Positions 1-8,754 of a DNA stretch of 64,000 nt are shown piece after piece. Numbering within the stretch: the stretch's first letter is position 1; each line of letters opens with the position of its first letter. A program made the translations under genes and the position numbers. The stretch is from NCBI GenBank assembly GCA_021821195.1, contig JAKACT010000001.1:434001-498000 (forward strand). The letters run 5' to 3'. Source of the stretch: Pseudomonadota bacterium (GTDB taxonomy: Bacteria; Pseudomonadota; Gammaproteobacteria; Xanthomonadales; Xanthomonadaceae). A model generated the notes under the pieces. The model was not told the origin of the DNA. It saw only the letters and a list, made by a program, of their open reading frames with translations, and ran no database searches.

Positions 1-784
1 AGTTGGTGCTCCACGGCTCCTCGCGGTTCGACTGACGCACGCTCATCGCCACCGACTTGCCGTCGGGCGACCAAGCGAAATCGGACAGGTCGCCGAACGG
101 CTTGGACGGGATGTCGCCGTGGACGTCACCGCTGAGCAGCGTGGCCGAAGTGAGCATCGCGTCGCCGCCCAGCGTTGCCGCGAACACGCGGTTCAGGCGG
201 CCGTCGTTCCACGCATCCCAGTGGCGGATGAACATGCGGTCGAACAGCAGGCCCGTACTCTTGCGGGCGGCCTCGTCGTCGAGCTTCTTCTTCGTGCAGG
301 CCAGGTCGGCCTTGCAGTCCGGGAACACCGCGAACGCCAGCGCCACCTGCCTGCCATCGGGCGAGAGCTTGTAGCCGTCCACGTCGAGGGCGAAGTCGGT
401 CAGGCGCTTCGCTTCGCCGCCGGCCGCGGGCATCGCGTACAGCTGCATCGAGCCGGACTTCGCGCTCATGAAGTACAGCGTCCTGCCGTCGGCCGAGAAC
501 GCCGGCGAATTCACGCTCCAGCCTGCCGGCGACAGCTGCTTCGGCGGCGCGTTGTCGCGCGTCACCAGGTTGCGCATCCACAGGGTGGTGGCCGACTTGT
601 TCGTCTCCTTGTCGACCGTGCGCTTGGCGAACACCAGCACGCGCCCGTCCGGCGACAGCGTAGGCGCGGAATGGCGGTCCATGTAGGCCATGTCGCGCAC
701 TTCGAAGCCGCGCTGGGCAGCATTGGCGGCGGCGGGCAAGGACAGCGCGAGGGCGAGCGGGAGGATGGCGTGGCGAAGAGTCAT
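1..784 (-). CDS. S9 family peptidase, N-terminal part (cut by window start)
   Basis: The gene begins with ATG at 784 and runs off the left edge; about 261 codons are visible. Residues 1-23 form a signal peptide ending in an Ala-rich cleavage site (AAANA-AQ), so the protein is exported. The visible part is a beta-propeller of TolB/PD40 type, with repeats such as TLSPDGR, FSADGR, LSPDGR and WSPDGK spaced by 40-60 residues. Such propellers sit in front of the alpha/beta-hydrolase domain in prolyl oligopeptidase / dipeptidyl peptidase family S9, which cleaves peptides in the periplasm. The catalytic Ser-Asp-His part lies outside the window. A propeller-only protein is possible but less likely, given the typical S9 sequence around LLFDRMFIRHWDAW. 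Confidence 0.8.
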   Translation of the reverse strand, partial: MTLRHAILPLALALSLPAAANAAQRGFEVRDMAYMDRHSAPTLSPDGRVLVFAKRTVDKETNKSATTLWMRNLVTRDNAPPKQLSPAGWSVNSPAFSADGRTLYFMSAKSGSMQLYAMPAAGGEAKRLTDFALDVDGYKLSPDGRQVALAFAVFPDCKADLACTKKKLDDEAARKSTGLLFDRMFIRHWDAWNDGRLNRVFAATLGGDAMLTSATLLSGDVHGDIPSKPFGDLSDFAWSPDGKSVAMSVRQSNREEPWSTN

Positions 785-811
785 GGCGATGGTTCCGTGC
801 AGCAGGAAATG

Positions 812-838
812 AAAACGCCCGCGCGAACGCGGGCGTCG
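812..838 (-). terminator. Rho-independent terminator after the OPT transporter gene
   Basis: A 9-bp perfect GC-rich stem (ACGCCCGCG, 815-823, pairing with 828-836) with a 4-nt loop is followed on the minus strand by TTTTC. It lies 6 bases beyond the stop of the OPT gene and just upstream of the S9 peptidase start, so it separates the two transcripts. Confidence 0.75.
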
Positions 839-843
839 ATGGA

Positions 844-2814
844 TCAGGCGTTCGGGTTGGCCTTGGCGCCGGTGCGGTAGAGCAGCCAACCGATCACCGC
901 CAGCACCGCCAGACCGACCCACTTGCCCTGCTGGAGGGCTTCCGGCAGGGCGATCACGTCGGCGCGGCCGGAGACCACGATCGGGATGGCGATGAAGATG
1001 CCCATCAGCGCCTCGCCGGTGATCAGGCCGGCGGCGAACAGGGTGCCGGGGCGATGCAGGCGGTCGCGCGCGGCTTCGTCGTGGGTGCCGACCATGCCAT
1101 GGCGCTTCTCCACCAGGTACGCCAACAGCCCGCCCAGGAAGATCGGCACCATCAGCTCCAGCGGCAGGTAGATGCCGATGGCCGCGGCCAGCACCGGCAC
1201 GCGGAAGGTCTTGCCGGTGGCCTTCAGCCACTCGTCGAGGGCGATGATCACCGCGCCGACCACCGCACCGATGCCGATGATCGTCCACGGCAGCTCGCCG
1301 CCGAACATGCCCTTGGCCACCGAGGCCATCAGCGTGGCCTGCGGCGCCGACAGCGCGTTGGGATGCTCGGGCGTGGGCGCGCCGATGCCGTAGGCCTGCG
1401 CCAGCAGGTTCAGCACCGGCGCCATGATCAGCGCGCAGGAGAACGCACCGATGCCCAGCATCAGCTGCTGCTTCCACGGCGTGGCGCCGACGATGTAGCC
1501 GGCTTTGAGATCCTGCAGGTTGTCGCCGCCGACCGCCGCCGCGCAGCACACCACCGCGCCGATCATGATCGCGGCGACTGCGCCCAGCGGCGCGCCGGAC
1601 GCGCCCACCGCCATCTTGCCGCCCTCGCCCAGCAGCACCAGCAACACTGCGGAGGCGAACAGGATGGTGGCGATCGTGATGCCAGACACCGGGTTGTTGG
1701 AGGAGCCAACGAGGCCGGCGAGGTAGGCCGACACCGACACGAACAGGAAGCCGGCGACGATCATGATGATCGCCATCGGGATGCTCACGCTCCACATGCC
1801 GACGATGGCCTGGTACAGCAGCAGCAGCGGCACCACGAAGGCGACCAGCGCCACCAGCATCCACTTCATCGGCAGGTCGCGCTCGGTCTCGGCCACCCGT
1901 TCGCCACTGCCCTTGCGCGCTGCGGCGATGCCGCTCTTCACACCGGACAGCAGCGACTTGCGCAGCGAGAACAGCGTCCACACGCCACCGATCAGCATCG
2001 CGCCGACGCCGAGGTAGCGGATCTTGGCCGACCAGATCGCACCGGCGATGTCCTCAGCGCCCGCGCCGGCAATGCTGGTGGCCAGCGCCGGGTCGGTGTC
2101 GAGGAAGAACATGTGGTACAGCGGAATGGCGATGTGCCAGGACAGGATCGAGCCGGAGACGACGACGATCCCGATGTTGAGCCCCACGATGTAGCCCACG
2201 CCCAGCAGCGCCGGCGACAGGTTGGTGCCCATGTAGCCCAGGTACTTGCCGAAGAAGCCGGCGCCGGCGGCGGTATCCGGGATCAGGCGCATGCCGCTGG
2301 CGGCAGCGGCCTTGATCAGCCCGCCCAGCGTCGCCGACAGGGCCAGGATCTTCAGGCCGGGGCCGGGGTTCTCACCGGCCTTCAGCACTTCCGCGGCCGC
2401 CTTGCCCTCGGGGAACGGCAGCGGTTCCTCCACGATCATCGAGCGCCGCAGCGGCACCGAGAACAGCACGCCGAGCAGGCCGCCAAGGCCGGCAATCGCC
2501 AGTACCCAGGAGTATTTGAAGTCGTCCCAGTAGCCCAGGATGATCAGTGCCGGGATCGTGAAGATCACGCCCGCCGCGATCGACGAACCCGCGGACGCAC
2601 CGGTCTGCACGATGTTGTTTTCGAGGATCGTGCCGCCGCCAAGCAGCCGCAGCACGCCCATCGAGACGACCGCGGCGGGAATCGCGGTGGCGATGGTCAG
2701 CCCGGCGAACAGGCCGAGGTAGGCGTTGGCGGCGGACAGGATCACCGCTAGCACGATCGCCAGGATCACCGCACGCAGGGTCAACTGCGGCACGGCTTTG
2801 GCAGGGTTCGACAT
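844..2814 (-). CDS. OPT family oligopeptide transporter
   Basis: A 656-residue polytopic inner-membrane protein with about 14-16 hydrophobic segments through its whole length. It matches the bacterial branch of the OPT family (Pfam OPT), proton-coupled importers of small peptides or peptide-like metal chelates; the substrate here is not known. Family-like stretches are VEEPLPFPEGKAAAEVL near residue 130 and SSNNPVSGITIATI around residue 375. The start was placed at the ATG at 2814 because the protein then opens with a short cytoplasmic segment followed by the first membrane helix; the open frame upstream is Arg/Gly-rich shadow sequence. It is divergent from the M13 peptidase gene with about 200 bp between the starts. 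Confidence 0.9.
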   Translation of the reverse strand: MSNPAKAVPQLTLRAVILAIVLAVILSAANAYLGLFAGLTIATAIPAAVVSMGVLRLLGGGTILENNIVQTGASAGSSIAAGVIFTIPALIILGYWDDFKYSWVLAIAGLGGLLGVLFSVPLRRSMIVEEPLPFPEGKAAAEVLKAGENPGPGLKILALSATLGGLIKAAAASGMRLIPDTAAGAGFFGKYLGYMGTNLSPALLGVGYIVGLNIGIVVVSGSILSWHIAIPLYHMFFLDTDPALATSIAGAGAEDIAGAIWSAKIRYLGVGAMLIGGVWTLFSLRKSLLSGVKSGIAAARKGSGERVAETERDLPMKWMLVALVAFVVPLLLLYQAIVGMWSVSIPMAIIMIVAGFLFVSVSAYLAGLVGSSNNPVSGITIATILFASAVLLVLLGEGGKMAVGASGAPLGAVAAIMIGAVVCCAAAVGGDNLQDLKAGYIVGATPWKQQLMLGIGAFSCALIMAPVLNLLAQAYGIGAPTPEHPNALSAPQATLMASVAKGMFGGELPWTIIGIGAVVGAVIIALDEWLKATGKTFRVPVLAAAIGIYLPLELMVPIFLGGLLAYLVEKRHGMVGTHDEAARDRLHRPGTLFAAGLITGEALMGIFIAIPIVVSGRADVIALPEALQQGKWVGLAVLAVIGWLLYRTGAKANPNA

Positions 2815-3016
2815 GGGACGTCCTCGTCGGGAAGGCAAGCGACGAAACCTAGCCGCTGCGCGACGGCAAGTCCAGTGCGACAGGTCCCGCCCGCCGCCGC
2901 CCATCGCGCCGGGCGGCGTCCCGCCAAGGGGTGAAGTCGCGCTGAACCGGCGCGGCCGGCAACGTCGAATCCCGCTGCTAAACTCGCCCGTCCCCCCTGC
3001 GAACGAGATCCGCCGC

Positions 3017-5026
3017 ATGCCGACACCGCGCCCGCTTGCCATCGCCCTGGTCATCGCCCTTGCCGCCGGCCTGGCCTCGCCCGCCGGGATGGCCGCGAAG
3101 AAGAGGCCGGCGCAGAAGAAGGCAGCGACGCCCCCGGCCTGCGCCGATTTCTATGCCGAGGCCAACAAGGGCTGGCTGGCCGCCAACCCAATGCCGTCCA
3201 GCGGCGCGATTTCCGCGCTGGGCCAGCTCACCGCGCGCGCGCAGCAGCAGCAACGCGACCTGCTGGATGGCGCCATGAATGCGCCGCAGAACAACGTGCA
3301 GAAGCTGCTGGGCGATTTCTGGGCCAGCGGGCTGGACGAAGCCGCGGTGGAGCGCGACGGCGCCGCGCCGGTGGCGCCGCTGCTCAAGCGCATCGATTCG
3401 ATCCGCAAGCCCAAGGACATCGCGCCCGCCATCGCCGCGCTGCACCACGTCGGCATTCCCGTCGCCTTCCATTTCGGCGCCGACATCGACCTGCGCGACC
3501 TCGACCGCCACCTCGGCTACTTCAGCCAGGGCGGCCTGGGCCTGCCCGATCCCGCCTACTACACCCGCCAGGACGCCGATACCAAGGCGCTGGTCGCGCG
3601 CTACGCCGACTACATCCGGAAAATCCTCGCCCTGTCCGGCGTGGCGCAGCAGGACATCGAAACCCAGACTGCGCTGGTGCTGGACCTGGAAAAACGCATC
3701 GCCAGCCTGGCGCGCCCGCTTGTGGACCTGCGCGATCCGCGCAACAGCTTCGCGCCGGTCGCCACCGCTGGGCTGGGCAAGCAGTACCGCAACCTGCAGC
3801 TGGATGCGTTCCTGCAGGTGCAGGGCGTGCACGACGACACCGTATCGCTGGCCAACCCGGCGATGTTCGCCCAGCTGGACGCGCTGGTCGGTTCGCTCAA
3901 GCCCGCGCAGTGGCAGGCCTACCTGCGCTGGCGGGTGGGCGACGCGATGGCGCCCTATTTGTCGAAGTCCTGGCGACAGGCCGCGTTCGATTTCCGCGGC
4001 AAGGTCCTGCTGGGCCAGGCCGAACCCGCGCCGCGCTGGCAGCAGGCGCTGGACGCGATCAACCTGGCCGCCGGCCCGATGCTGGGCCGCGAATACGCCG
4101 CCGCGCACCTGTCCGACCCCACGCGCAAGCAGGCCGAAGCCATCGCCGACCAGGTCCGCAATGCGTTGGTGAAGCAGGTCGCCGGCGGCAACCTGCTCGG
4201 CGAGGCCGCCAAGGACGAAGCGCGCAAGAAGCTCGAGCGCCTGCGCATCGAAATCGGCACGCCGCGCTACGACCTCGACTACACCGTGCAACCGATGGGC
4301 CGCGGCAGCTTCGGTGGCAACATGCTGATCGCCTCCACCTGGCGCCATCGCCAGGAGATGAAGCGGATCGGCAAGGGCAGCGCCAACCGCCGCTGGGACG
4401 TGCTGCCGCAACAGCCGGCGCTGGCCTACGACCTCGCCCACAACCGCCTGATCGTCACCGCCGCCATGCTGCAGGCGCCGGTGCTGGACGCGGCGATGCC
4501 GCCGGATGCCCAGTACGGCGCATTCGGCGCGTTGGTCGGCCACGAACTCAGCCACGCCATCGACGGTCGCGGCCGCCATATCGACGCCAAGGGCGAGATC
4601 CGCGACTGGTGGAGCCCCGCCGAAACCGGCGCATGGGATGCGCTGGCGCAGAAGGTGACGGCGCTGTATGCCGGCCTCCCCTACCCCGACCTTGCCGGCA
4701 CCAAGGTGGACGGCGCCTTGACCCGCGACGAGAACCTCGCCGATCTGGCCGGGCTGGAGCTGGCCCACGCCGCCCTGCTCACCGCACGACCGGACGGCGG
4801 CGCACAGGCCGACAAGGCCTTCTACACCGGCTGGGCGCAGCTGTGGGCGCAACAGGTCACCCGCGACGAAGCCGAGATCCGCGCCCGCCAGGACGTGCGC
4901 GCGCCGGGCCCGTGGCGCGCCAACGCCGCGGTGATGCAGCAGCCCGCCTTCGGCGCCGCCTATGCCTGCAAGGCCGGCATGCCGATGCAGCCGAAGCCGG
5001 AAGACCGCGTGGTCATCTTCAACTGA
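3017..5026 (+). CDS. M13 family metallopeptidase (neprilysin/PepO-like)
   Basis: A 669-residue zinc endopeptidase with an N-terminal signal peptide (about residues 1-26), so probably periplasmic. The zinc motif HELSH lies near residue 508, and the third zinc ligand is in ENLADLAGLELA near residue 571; both are the M13 signatures. The C-terminus carries the family's NAxxxxxPxFxxAYxC-like segment (NAAVMQQPAFGAAYAC). The NAYY substrate-binding motif is degenerate (LAYDLAHNRLIV). The ATG at 3017 was preferred over the longer upstream frame because it gives a clean signal peptide. An adjacent OPT peptide transporter suggests peptide use, but this is inference. Confidence 0.92.
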   Translation: MPTPRPLAIALVIALAAGLASPAGMAAKKRPAQKKAATPPACADFYAEANKGWLAANPMPSSGAISALGQLTARAQQQQRDLLDGAMNAPQNNVQKLLGDFWASGLDEAAVERDGAAPVAPLLKRIDSIRKPKDIAPAIAALHHVGIPVAFHFGADIDLRDLDRHLGYFSQGGLGLPDPAYYTRQDADTKALVARYADYIRKILALSGVAQQDIETQTALVLDLEKRIASLARPLVDLRDPRNSFAPVATAGLGKQYRNLQLDAFLQVQGVHDDTVSLANPAMFAQLDALVGSLKPAQWQAYLRWRVGDAMAPYLSKSWRQAAFDFRGKVLLGQAEPAPRWQQALDAINLAAGPMLGREYAAAHLSDPTRKQAEAIADQVRNALVKQVAGGNLLGEAAKDEARKKLERLRIEIGTPRYDLDYTVQPMGRGSFGGNMLIASTWRHRQEMKRIGKGSANRRWDVLPQQPALAYDLAHNRLIVTAAMLQAPVLDAAMPPDAQYGAFGALVGHELSHAIDGRGRHIDAKGEIRDWWSPAETGAWDALAQKVTALYAGLPYPDLAGTKVDGALTRDENLADLAGLELAHAALLTARPDGGAQADKAFYTGWAQLWAQQVTRDEAEIRARQDVRAPGPWRANAAVMQQPAFGAAYACKAGMPMQPKPEDRVVIFN

Positions 5027-5046
5027 GGGATCCCCGGGCGGAAACG

Positions 5047-5067
5047 GCCCGGAGCGGGGCTCCGGGC
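5047..5067. terminator. Hairpin between convergent M13 peptidase and rhomboid genes
   Basis: A 9-bp perfect stem (GCCCGGAGC / GCTCCGGGC) with a 3-nt loop lies between two convergent genes. It lacks a clear T run on either strand, so its role as a terminator is likely from position but weak from sequence. Confidence 0.45.
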
Positions 5068-5088
5068 TTCCCGCCACAGGCCGGCGCC

Positions 5089-5757
5089 CTAGCGCACGAT
5101 CCGCATCCTTGGCCCGCCGCGGCCACGCCCGCCAAACGGCGGCTGGCCGCGCCACTGACGAATCAGCAGCCAACCGAACAGCATGCCGCCGAGGTGGGCG
5201 AAATGGGCCACGCCCGGCTGCAGCCCGGTAATGCCCACGCCCAGTTCGAACAGGCCGTAGACGACGACCAGCGTGCGCGCCTTCATCGGGATCGGCGGGA
5301 ACAGCAGCATCACCCGCTGGTGCGGGAACAGCATGCCGTAGGCCAACAGCAGCCCGAACACGCCGCCGGAGGCGCCGATGGTGGGATAGGGATCGGCGCC
5401 CTGCGCCAGCGCATAGGAACCGACCAGCAGCTGGCAGACACCGGCGCCGGCCACGCAGACCAGGTAATAGGTGAGGAAGCGGCGCTCGCCCCAGGTGTAT
5501 TCCAGCGGTGCGCCGAACATCGCCAGCGCCAGCATGTTGAAGGCCAGGTGCATGAAGCCGCCATGCAGGAAGCTGTAGCTGAGCAGCTGCCACGGCATGA
5601 ACGCCGGCGCCATGCCGGCCGGGTCGAAATCGACGTCGCCCCACGGCCACAGCATCAGCGCGACCAGCCGCTGGTTGCCGAGCAGCCACTGCAGCAGGAA
5701 GCCGACGCCGTTGGCGATCAGCAGCGCCTTGGTGACGCGGGGGAGATTGAACGGCAT
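5089..5757 (-). CDS. Rhomboid family intramembrane serine protease
   Basis: A 222-residue integral membrane protein with about six helices. It shows the rhomboid active-site signature GASGG (catalytic Ser, just over half way along) and a late-helix His in HFAHLGGMLFG that completes the Ser-His dyad; the helix-2 MHLAFNMLAL segment carries the usual His/Asn stabilising residues. Rhomboids cut transmembrane substrates within the inner membrane; the substrate is unknown. The start at 5757 (MPFNLPRVTK) places the first helix correctly; an in-frame ATG at 5814 would add unrelated sequence. The alkyltransferase-like gene lies 41 bp upstream on the same strand. Confidence 0.9.
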   Translation of the reverse strand: MPFNLPRVTKALLIANGVGFLLQWLLGNQRLVALMLWPWGDVDFDPAGMAPAFMPWQLLSYSFLHGGFMHLAFNMLALAMFGAPLEYTWGERRFLTYYLVCVAGAGVCQLLVGSYALAQGADPYPTIGASGGVFGLLLAYGMLFPHQRVMLLFPPIPMKARTLVVVYGLFELGVGITGLQPGVAHFAHLGGMLFGWLLIRQWRGQPPFGGRGRGGPRMRIVR

Positions 5758-5798
5758 CCGTGCGGCATCCCGGTTACATTGCAGCGCATCATAGCCGC

Positions 5799-6137
5799 TC
5801 AGCGCGGCGCCCACAGGGCCGCATCCAGCGTCCCTTCATCCTGCGGCAAGCGAACCCGCCCATTGCGGGGCTCGACGCCATCAGCACGCAATCGCCGGCA
5901 TTGTTCGGCGAACTCCGCCGATCCTGGCGGGAACGCAATACGTCCGTCGGAACGCAGGATGCGATGCCAGGGCAGCGTCGGATCATCGTTCCGGCCGAGG
6001 ATGCGCGCCACCAGCCGCGCCCGCCCCGGCAGGCCGGCGCGCCGCGCGATGGCGCCATAGCTGGCCACCTGCCCGCGCGGCACCGCGCGGATCGCGGCCA
6101 GGATGCGCTGCTCGGGAGTGGACGGCGACGACTTCAT
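5799..6137 (-). CDS. Alkyltransferase-like protein (MGMT fold, inactive)
   Basis: A 112-residue protein of the O6-alkylguanine-DNA alkyltransferase C-terminal (helix-turn-helix) domain family. The pattern VPRGQVASYGAIARRAG is the DNA-binding helix and recognition region. The catalytic PCHR motif is replaced by PWHR (near residue 67): the alkyl-accepting Cys is Trp. This is the signature of ATL proteins such as E. coli YbaZ/Atl, which bind O6-alkylguanine without repairing it and pass the lesion to nucleotide excision repair. Start ATG at 6137; an upstream in-frame ATG at 6191 is less likely. It is divergent from the YbjN-like gene. Confidence 0.9.
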   Translation of the reverse strand: MKSSPSTPEQRILAAIRAVPRGQVASYGAIARRAGLPGRARLVARILGRNDDPTLPWHRILRSDGRIAFPPGSAEFAEQCRRLRADGVEPRNGRVRLPQDEGTLDAALWAPR

Positions 6138-6183
6138 GTTCCGGGTTAGCATAGCCCGACACCCCCGCCGATCGTCGCCCGCC

Positions 6184-6594
6184 ATGAACAACTTCGAGCA
6201 GATCCGCAGCCATCTGGTTTCATCCGGCTACCGGTTGACCCTGCTGGATCCGTTCGTGGCCTGCGTGGAGCTGTCGCTGGCGCAGGGCAAGCGCCACCAA
6301 GCCATCTTCCTGGCCGAACTGCAGGACGACGATGGCCGCAACTACCTGCGAGTCAGCACTGCGATCGCGCCAACCACCGGGATGGACGCCCGCCGCGCGC
6401 TGGCCTTCAATTGGCAGAGCCGGGTCGGCTACCTGGCGGTGGGCGAGCTGGACGGCGTGCCCTACCTGCAGCTGTGCGAGAACCGCCCGTACGACTGCCT
6501 CAACGCGGCGGAGATCGACCGCCTGGTGCTGGAAATCGGCGGCACCGGCGACGAGATGGAACGCCGCATGTCTGCCGGCGGCGACCTGTTGTAG
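6184..6594 (+). CDS. Hypothetical protein, YbjN / secretion-chaperone-like fold
   Basis: A 136-residue soluble acidic protein without signal peptide or membrane segment. I do not recognise a characterised family member. Its pattern, an N-terminal alpha helix, a four-strand sheet with a LxFNWxSRVGYLAVGELDGVPYLQL-like core, then a C-terminal acidic helix, resembles the YbjN/type III secretion chaperone-like fold; this is inference from pattern only. It starts at ATG 6184 and ends just before a strong bidirectional terminator. No job can be inferred from its neighbours. Confidence 0.65.
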   Translation: MNNFEQIRSHLVSSGYRLTLLDPFVACVELSLAQGKRHQAIFLAELQDDDGRNYLRVSTAIAPTTGMDARRALAFNWQSRVGYLAVGELDGVPYLQLCENRPYDCLNAAEIDRLVLEIGGTGDEMERRMSAGGDLL

Positions 6595-6616
6595 GCATCG
6601 CCTCGCGCGCCAACGA

Positions 6617-6643
6617 AAAAACGCCGGCGCTAGCCGGCGTTTT
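6617..6643. terminator. Bidirectional Rho-independent terminator
   Basis: An A-rich flank, an 11-bp stem (AAAACGCCGGC / GCCGGCGTTTT) with a 4-nt loop and a T-rich flank. It lies between the convergent YbjN-like and pit genes and can end transcription from both sides. Confidence 0.85.
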
Positions 6644-6690
6644 CCGTTCTACCGATGCCCGACGGACGCGGTGCAGGTACAGGTGCAGGC

Positions 6691-7812
6691 TCAGGTCCAG
6701 CCCAGTGCCTCCAGCAGGCGCAGCAGCGCATAGGCGATGCCGCCCGCGGCCGGGATGGTCAGGATCCACGCCCATACGATCCGCTCGATCACGCCGATCT
6801 TCAGCGCCCGCGGGTTCTTGGCGAAGCCCACGCCCATGATCGCGGTGGAGATGCTGTGGGTGGTGGACACCGGCATGCCGAAGTGCGCCGCCACGGTGAG
6901 GATGGTGGCCGAGCTGGTTTCCGCCGCGAAGCCGTTGATCGGGTGCAACTTGACCATCTTGTGGCCCAGCGTCTTGATGATGCGCCAGCCGCCGGAGGCG
7001 GTGCCGGCGGCCATCACCAGCGCACAGCTCAGCACGATCCAGGTGGCGATGTCCTGTTCGCCGGCGTTGCCGGGGTGCAGGAACCCCAGCCAGCCCGGCA
7101 GGTCATCCAGTGCGCCGCTGGCCTCGGCGCCGAACAGCGTCAGGGCGATGATGCCCATGGTCTTCTGCGCATCGTTATGGCCATGCGCGTAACCCATGTA
7201 GGCCGCCGACAGGATCTGCGCCTTGCCGAAGAACTTGTTGACGAAGTTCGGCCGCGCCAAGCGCCCGAGCCAGCCACCGGCACGCGACAGGCCGGCGATC
7301 AGCGTCCATAGCGCCACCATCACCACCACGCCCAGCAGGAAGCCGGCCAGCGGCGAGCTGATCATCGGCACCACGACCTTCCACAGGATGCCCTTGTTCT
7401 GGGTCCAGTCGCCGACGGTCTTCGACCAGATCAGCGCATCGAAGTCGTTGTGCGCCGCCGCCAGCGCCGCGCCGATCAGGCCGCCGATCAGCGCGTGCGA
7501 GGACGATGACGGCAGGCCCTTCCACCAGGTGATCAGATTCCAGGCGATGCCGCCCAGCAGGGCGCACAGGATCACCTGCGAGGTCACCTGCACGACCTCG
7601 GTATCGATCAGGCCGGAGGCGATGGTCTTGGCCACCGCGGTGCCCATCAGCGCGCCGATGAGGTTCATCGCTGCGGCCAGCATCACCGCCTGCGCAGGCG
7701 AGAGCACCTTGGTCGCCACCACCGTGGCGATGGAGTTGGCGGTGTCGTGGAAGCCGTTGATGAACTCGAAGACCAGCGCGGCGAAGATCACCACAAGCAC
7801 AAGCGTCAGCAT
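6691..7812 (-). CDS. pit: Inorganic phosphate transporter, Pit family
   Basis: A 373-residue inner-membrane protein with about ten hydrophobic helices and the Pit signature GFHDTANSIATVVAT at residues 20-34, repeated in altered form near GHNDAQKTMGIIAL and in the late-helix PVSTTH segment. Pit proteins carry metal-phosphate by proton symport and have low affinity. The gene starts with ATG at 7812, 12 bp after the DUF47 gene stop, so the two form an operon. This DUF47-Pit pair is widespread; the DUF47/PhoU-like partner is thought to modulate the transporter. A candidate Pho box upstream of the operon is listed separately. Confidence 0.95.
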   Translation of the reverse strand: MLTLVLVVIFAALVFEFINGFHDTANSIATVVATKVLSPAQAVMLAAAMNLIGALMGTAVAKTIASGLIDTEVVQVTSQVILCALLGGIAWNLITWWKGLPSSSSHALIGGLIGAALAAAHNDFDALIWSKTVGDWTQNKGILWKVVVPMISSPLAGFLLGVVVMVALWTLIAGLSRAGGWLGRLARPNFVNKFFGKAQILSAAYMGYAHGHNDAQKTMGIIALTLFGAEASGALDDLPGWLGFLHPGNAGEQDIATWIVLSCALVMAAGTASGGWRIIKTLGHKMVKLHPINGFAAETSSATILTVAAHFGMPVSTTHSISTAIMGVGFAKNPRALKIGVIERIVWAWILTIPAAGGIAYALLRLLEALGWT

Positions 7813-7824
7813 GACGTGGCTCCG

Positions 7825-8451
7825 TCAGCTGTTCTTGAGGACGATCTGGTAGGTCACCACGCCGGCCTCGCGGCAGCGGTCGATGGCCTTCTCCAGAATC
7901 TCGAAGAACTCCTTGAGCAGGAACATCTGCAGGCTGTCGAGCTTGCCGGAATAGATCTCGCGGTACAGCTCCAGCATCAGGCGATCGGCCTCGTTCTCGA
8001 TCGAACGCAGCTTCTCGTTGAGCTTGGTCATGCGGTCCAGGTTCATCCGCTCGAGTTCGTCCACCATCTGCACCACCACTTCGGCGGCCTGCTCCAGCAT
8101 CGCCGCGCGCGGCGCGAAGTCGATGTGGGCCAGGTGCTGGGTCGCCAGCGCGTAGCGGTCGGCGAACTTCTCGATCTGCTTGGGGATCTTGTGCAGCGCC
8201 GAACCCAACGCCTCGATGTCCTCGCGCTCGATCGGGGTGATGTAGCTGTCCACTAGCGCCTGGCTGATCTTCTCGGCGGCGGTGCGCTCGCGCAGGCGCG
8301 CCAGCTTGAACGCGTCCAGCGCGGGCTGGCGGTCGCCTTCCTTCATCATCGCGTGCAGCGCCTTGGCGCTGTCATGGGCGGCGGTGGCCGCGTCGTCCAG
8401 CAGCGAGTAGAACTGCGCGCCGGAGCCAAAAATGGTTTGCAGGGAGAACAT
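7825..8451 (-). CDS. DUF47 family protein (PhoU-like, Pit accessory)
   Basis: A 208-residue soluble, largely alpha-helical protein of the TIGR00153/DUF47 family, related in fold to PhoU. Long amphipathic helices with many charged residues (for example RMNLDRMTKLNEKLRSIENE) fit the two three-helix bundles of the family. It is encoded directly upstream of pit in one operon, which supports a role in controlling phosphate uptake, though the mechanism is not established. The start at 8451 (MFSLQTIFGSG) is the family start; the longer frame to 8517 is a Pro/Ser-rich 5' extension. Confidence 0.92.
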   Translation of the reverse strand: MFSLQTIFGSGAQFYSLLDDAATAAHDSAKALHAMMKEGDRQPALDAFKLARLRERTAAEKISQALVDSYITPIEREDIEALGSALHKIPKQIEKFADRYALATQHLAHIDFAPRAAMLEQAAEVVVQMVDELERMNLDRMTKLNEKLRSIENEADRLMLELYREIYSGKLDSLQMFLLKEFFEILEKAIDRCREAGVVTYQIVLKNS

Positions 8452-8504
8452 CGGCGGAGGCCCCGGGGTCTTGGGTGGTGGTGAAGATGTAAGAACGGTT
8501 GCAA

Positions 8505-8537
8505 AGATAAGGCGCAATTATGACGCCCACGTGACAA
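8505..8537 (-). promoter_or_regulatory. Candidate PhoB-type promoter of the DUF47-pit operon
   Basis: Reading the minus strand, TTGTCAC-GTGG-GCGTCAT (8537 to 8520) gives two 7-bp half sites with an 11-bp period, close to the Pho box consensus CTGTCAT-N4-CTGTCAT (5 of 7 in each half). Nine bases further lies TTATCT (8510 to 8505), well placed as a -10 box, since PhoB sites replace the -35 element. It is about 69 bp before the DUF47 start codon. The role is an inference from consensus and spacing. Confidence 0.45.
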
Positions 8538-8754
8538 GCTGGCACGCCACCCCGGCTGCCGGACCGACGCGGGATGCGGACGGCGCCACGACCATGGCCT
8601 GCTATGATGCCCCCGCGCCCCGGCGCAGCCCATGGACGATCATCCCCCGCCGCCGCCATGCCCCTGCCCGCGCCGCGCATCCTGCCGCGGCCGACGCGCC
8701 GTGCCCCGTCCGGCTTCCCAGCTCCATTCCCCCGCCTGCGCCCGGTAACGCCCC

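Noticed and set aside
2726..3016. Upstream extension of the M13 peptidase frame
   Set aside because: It would enter the start of the divergent OPT gene and put the signal peptide in mid-protein.
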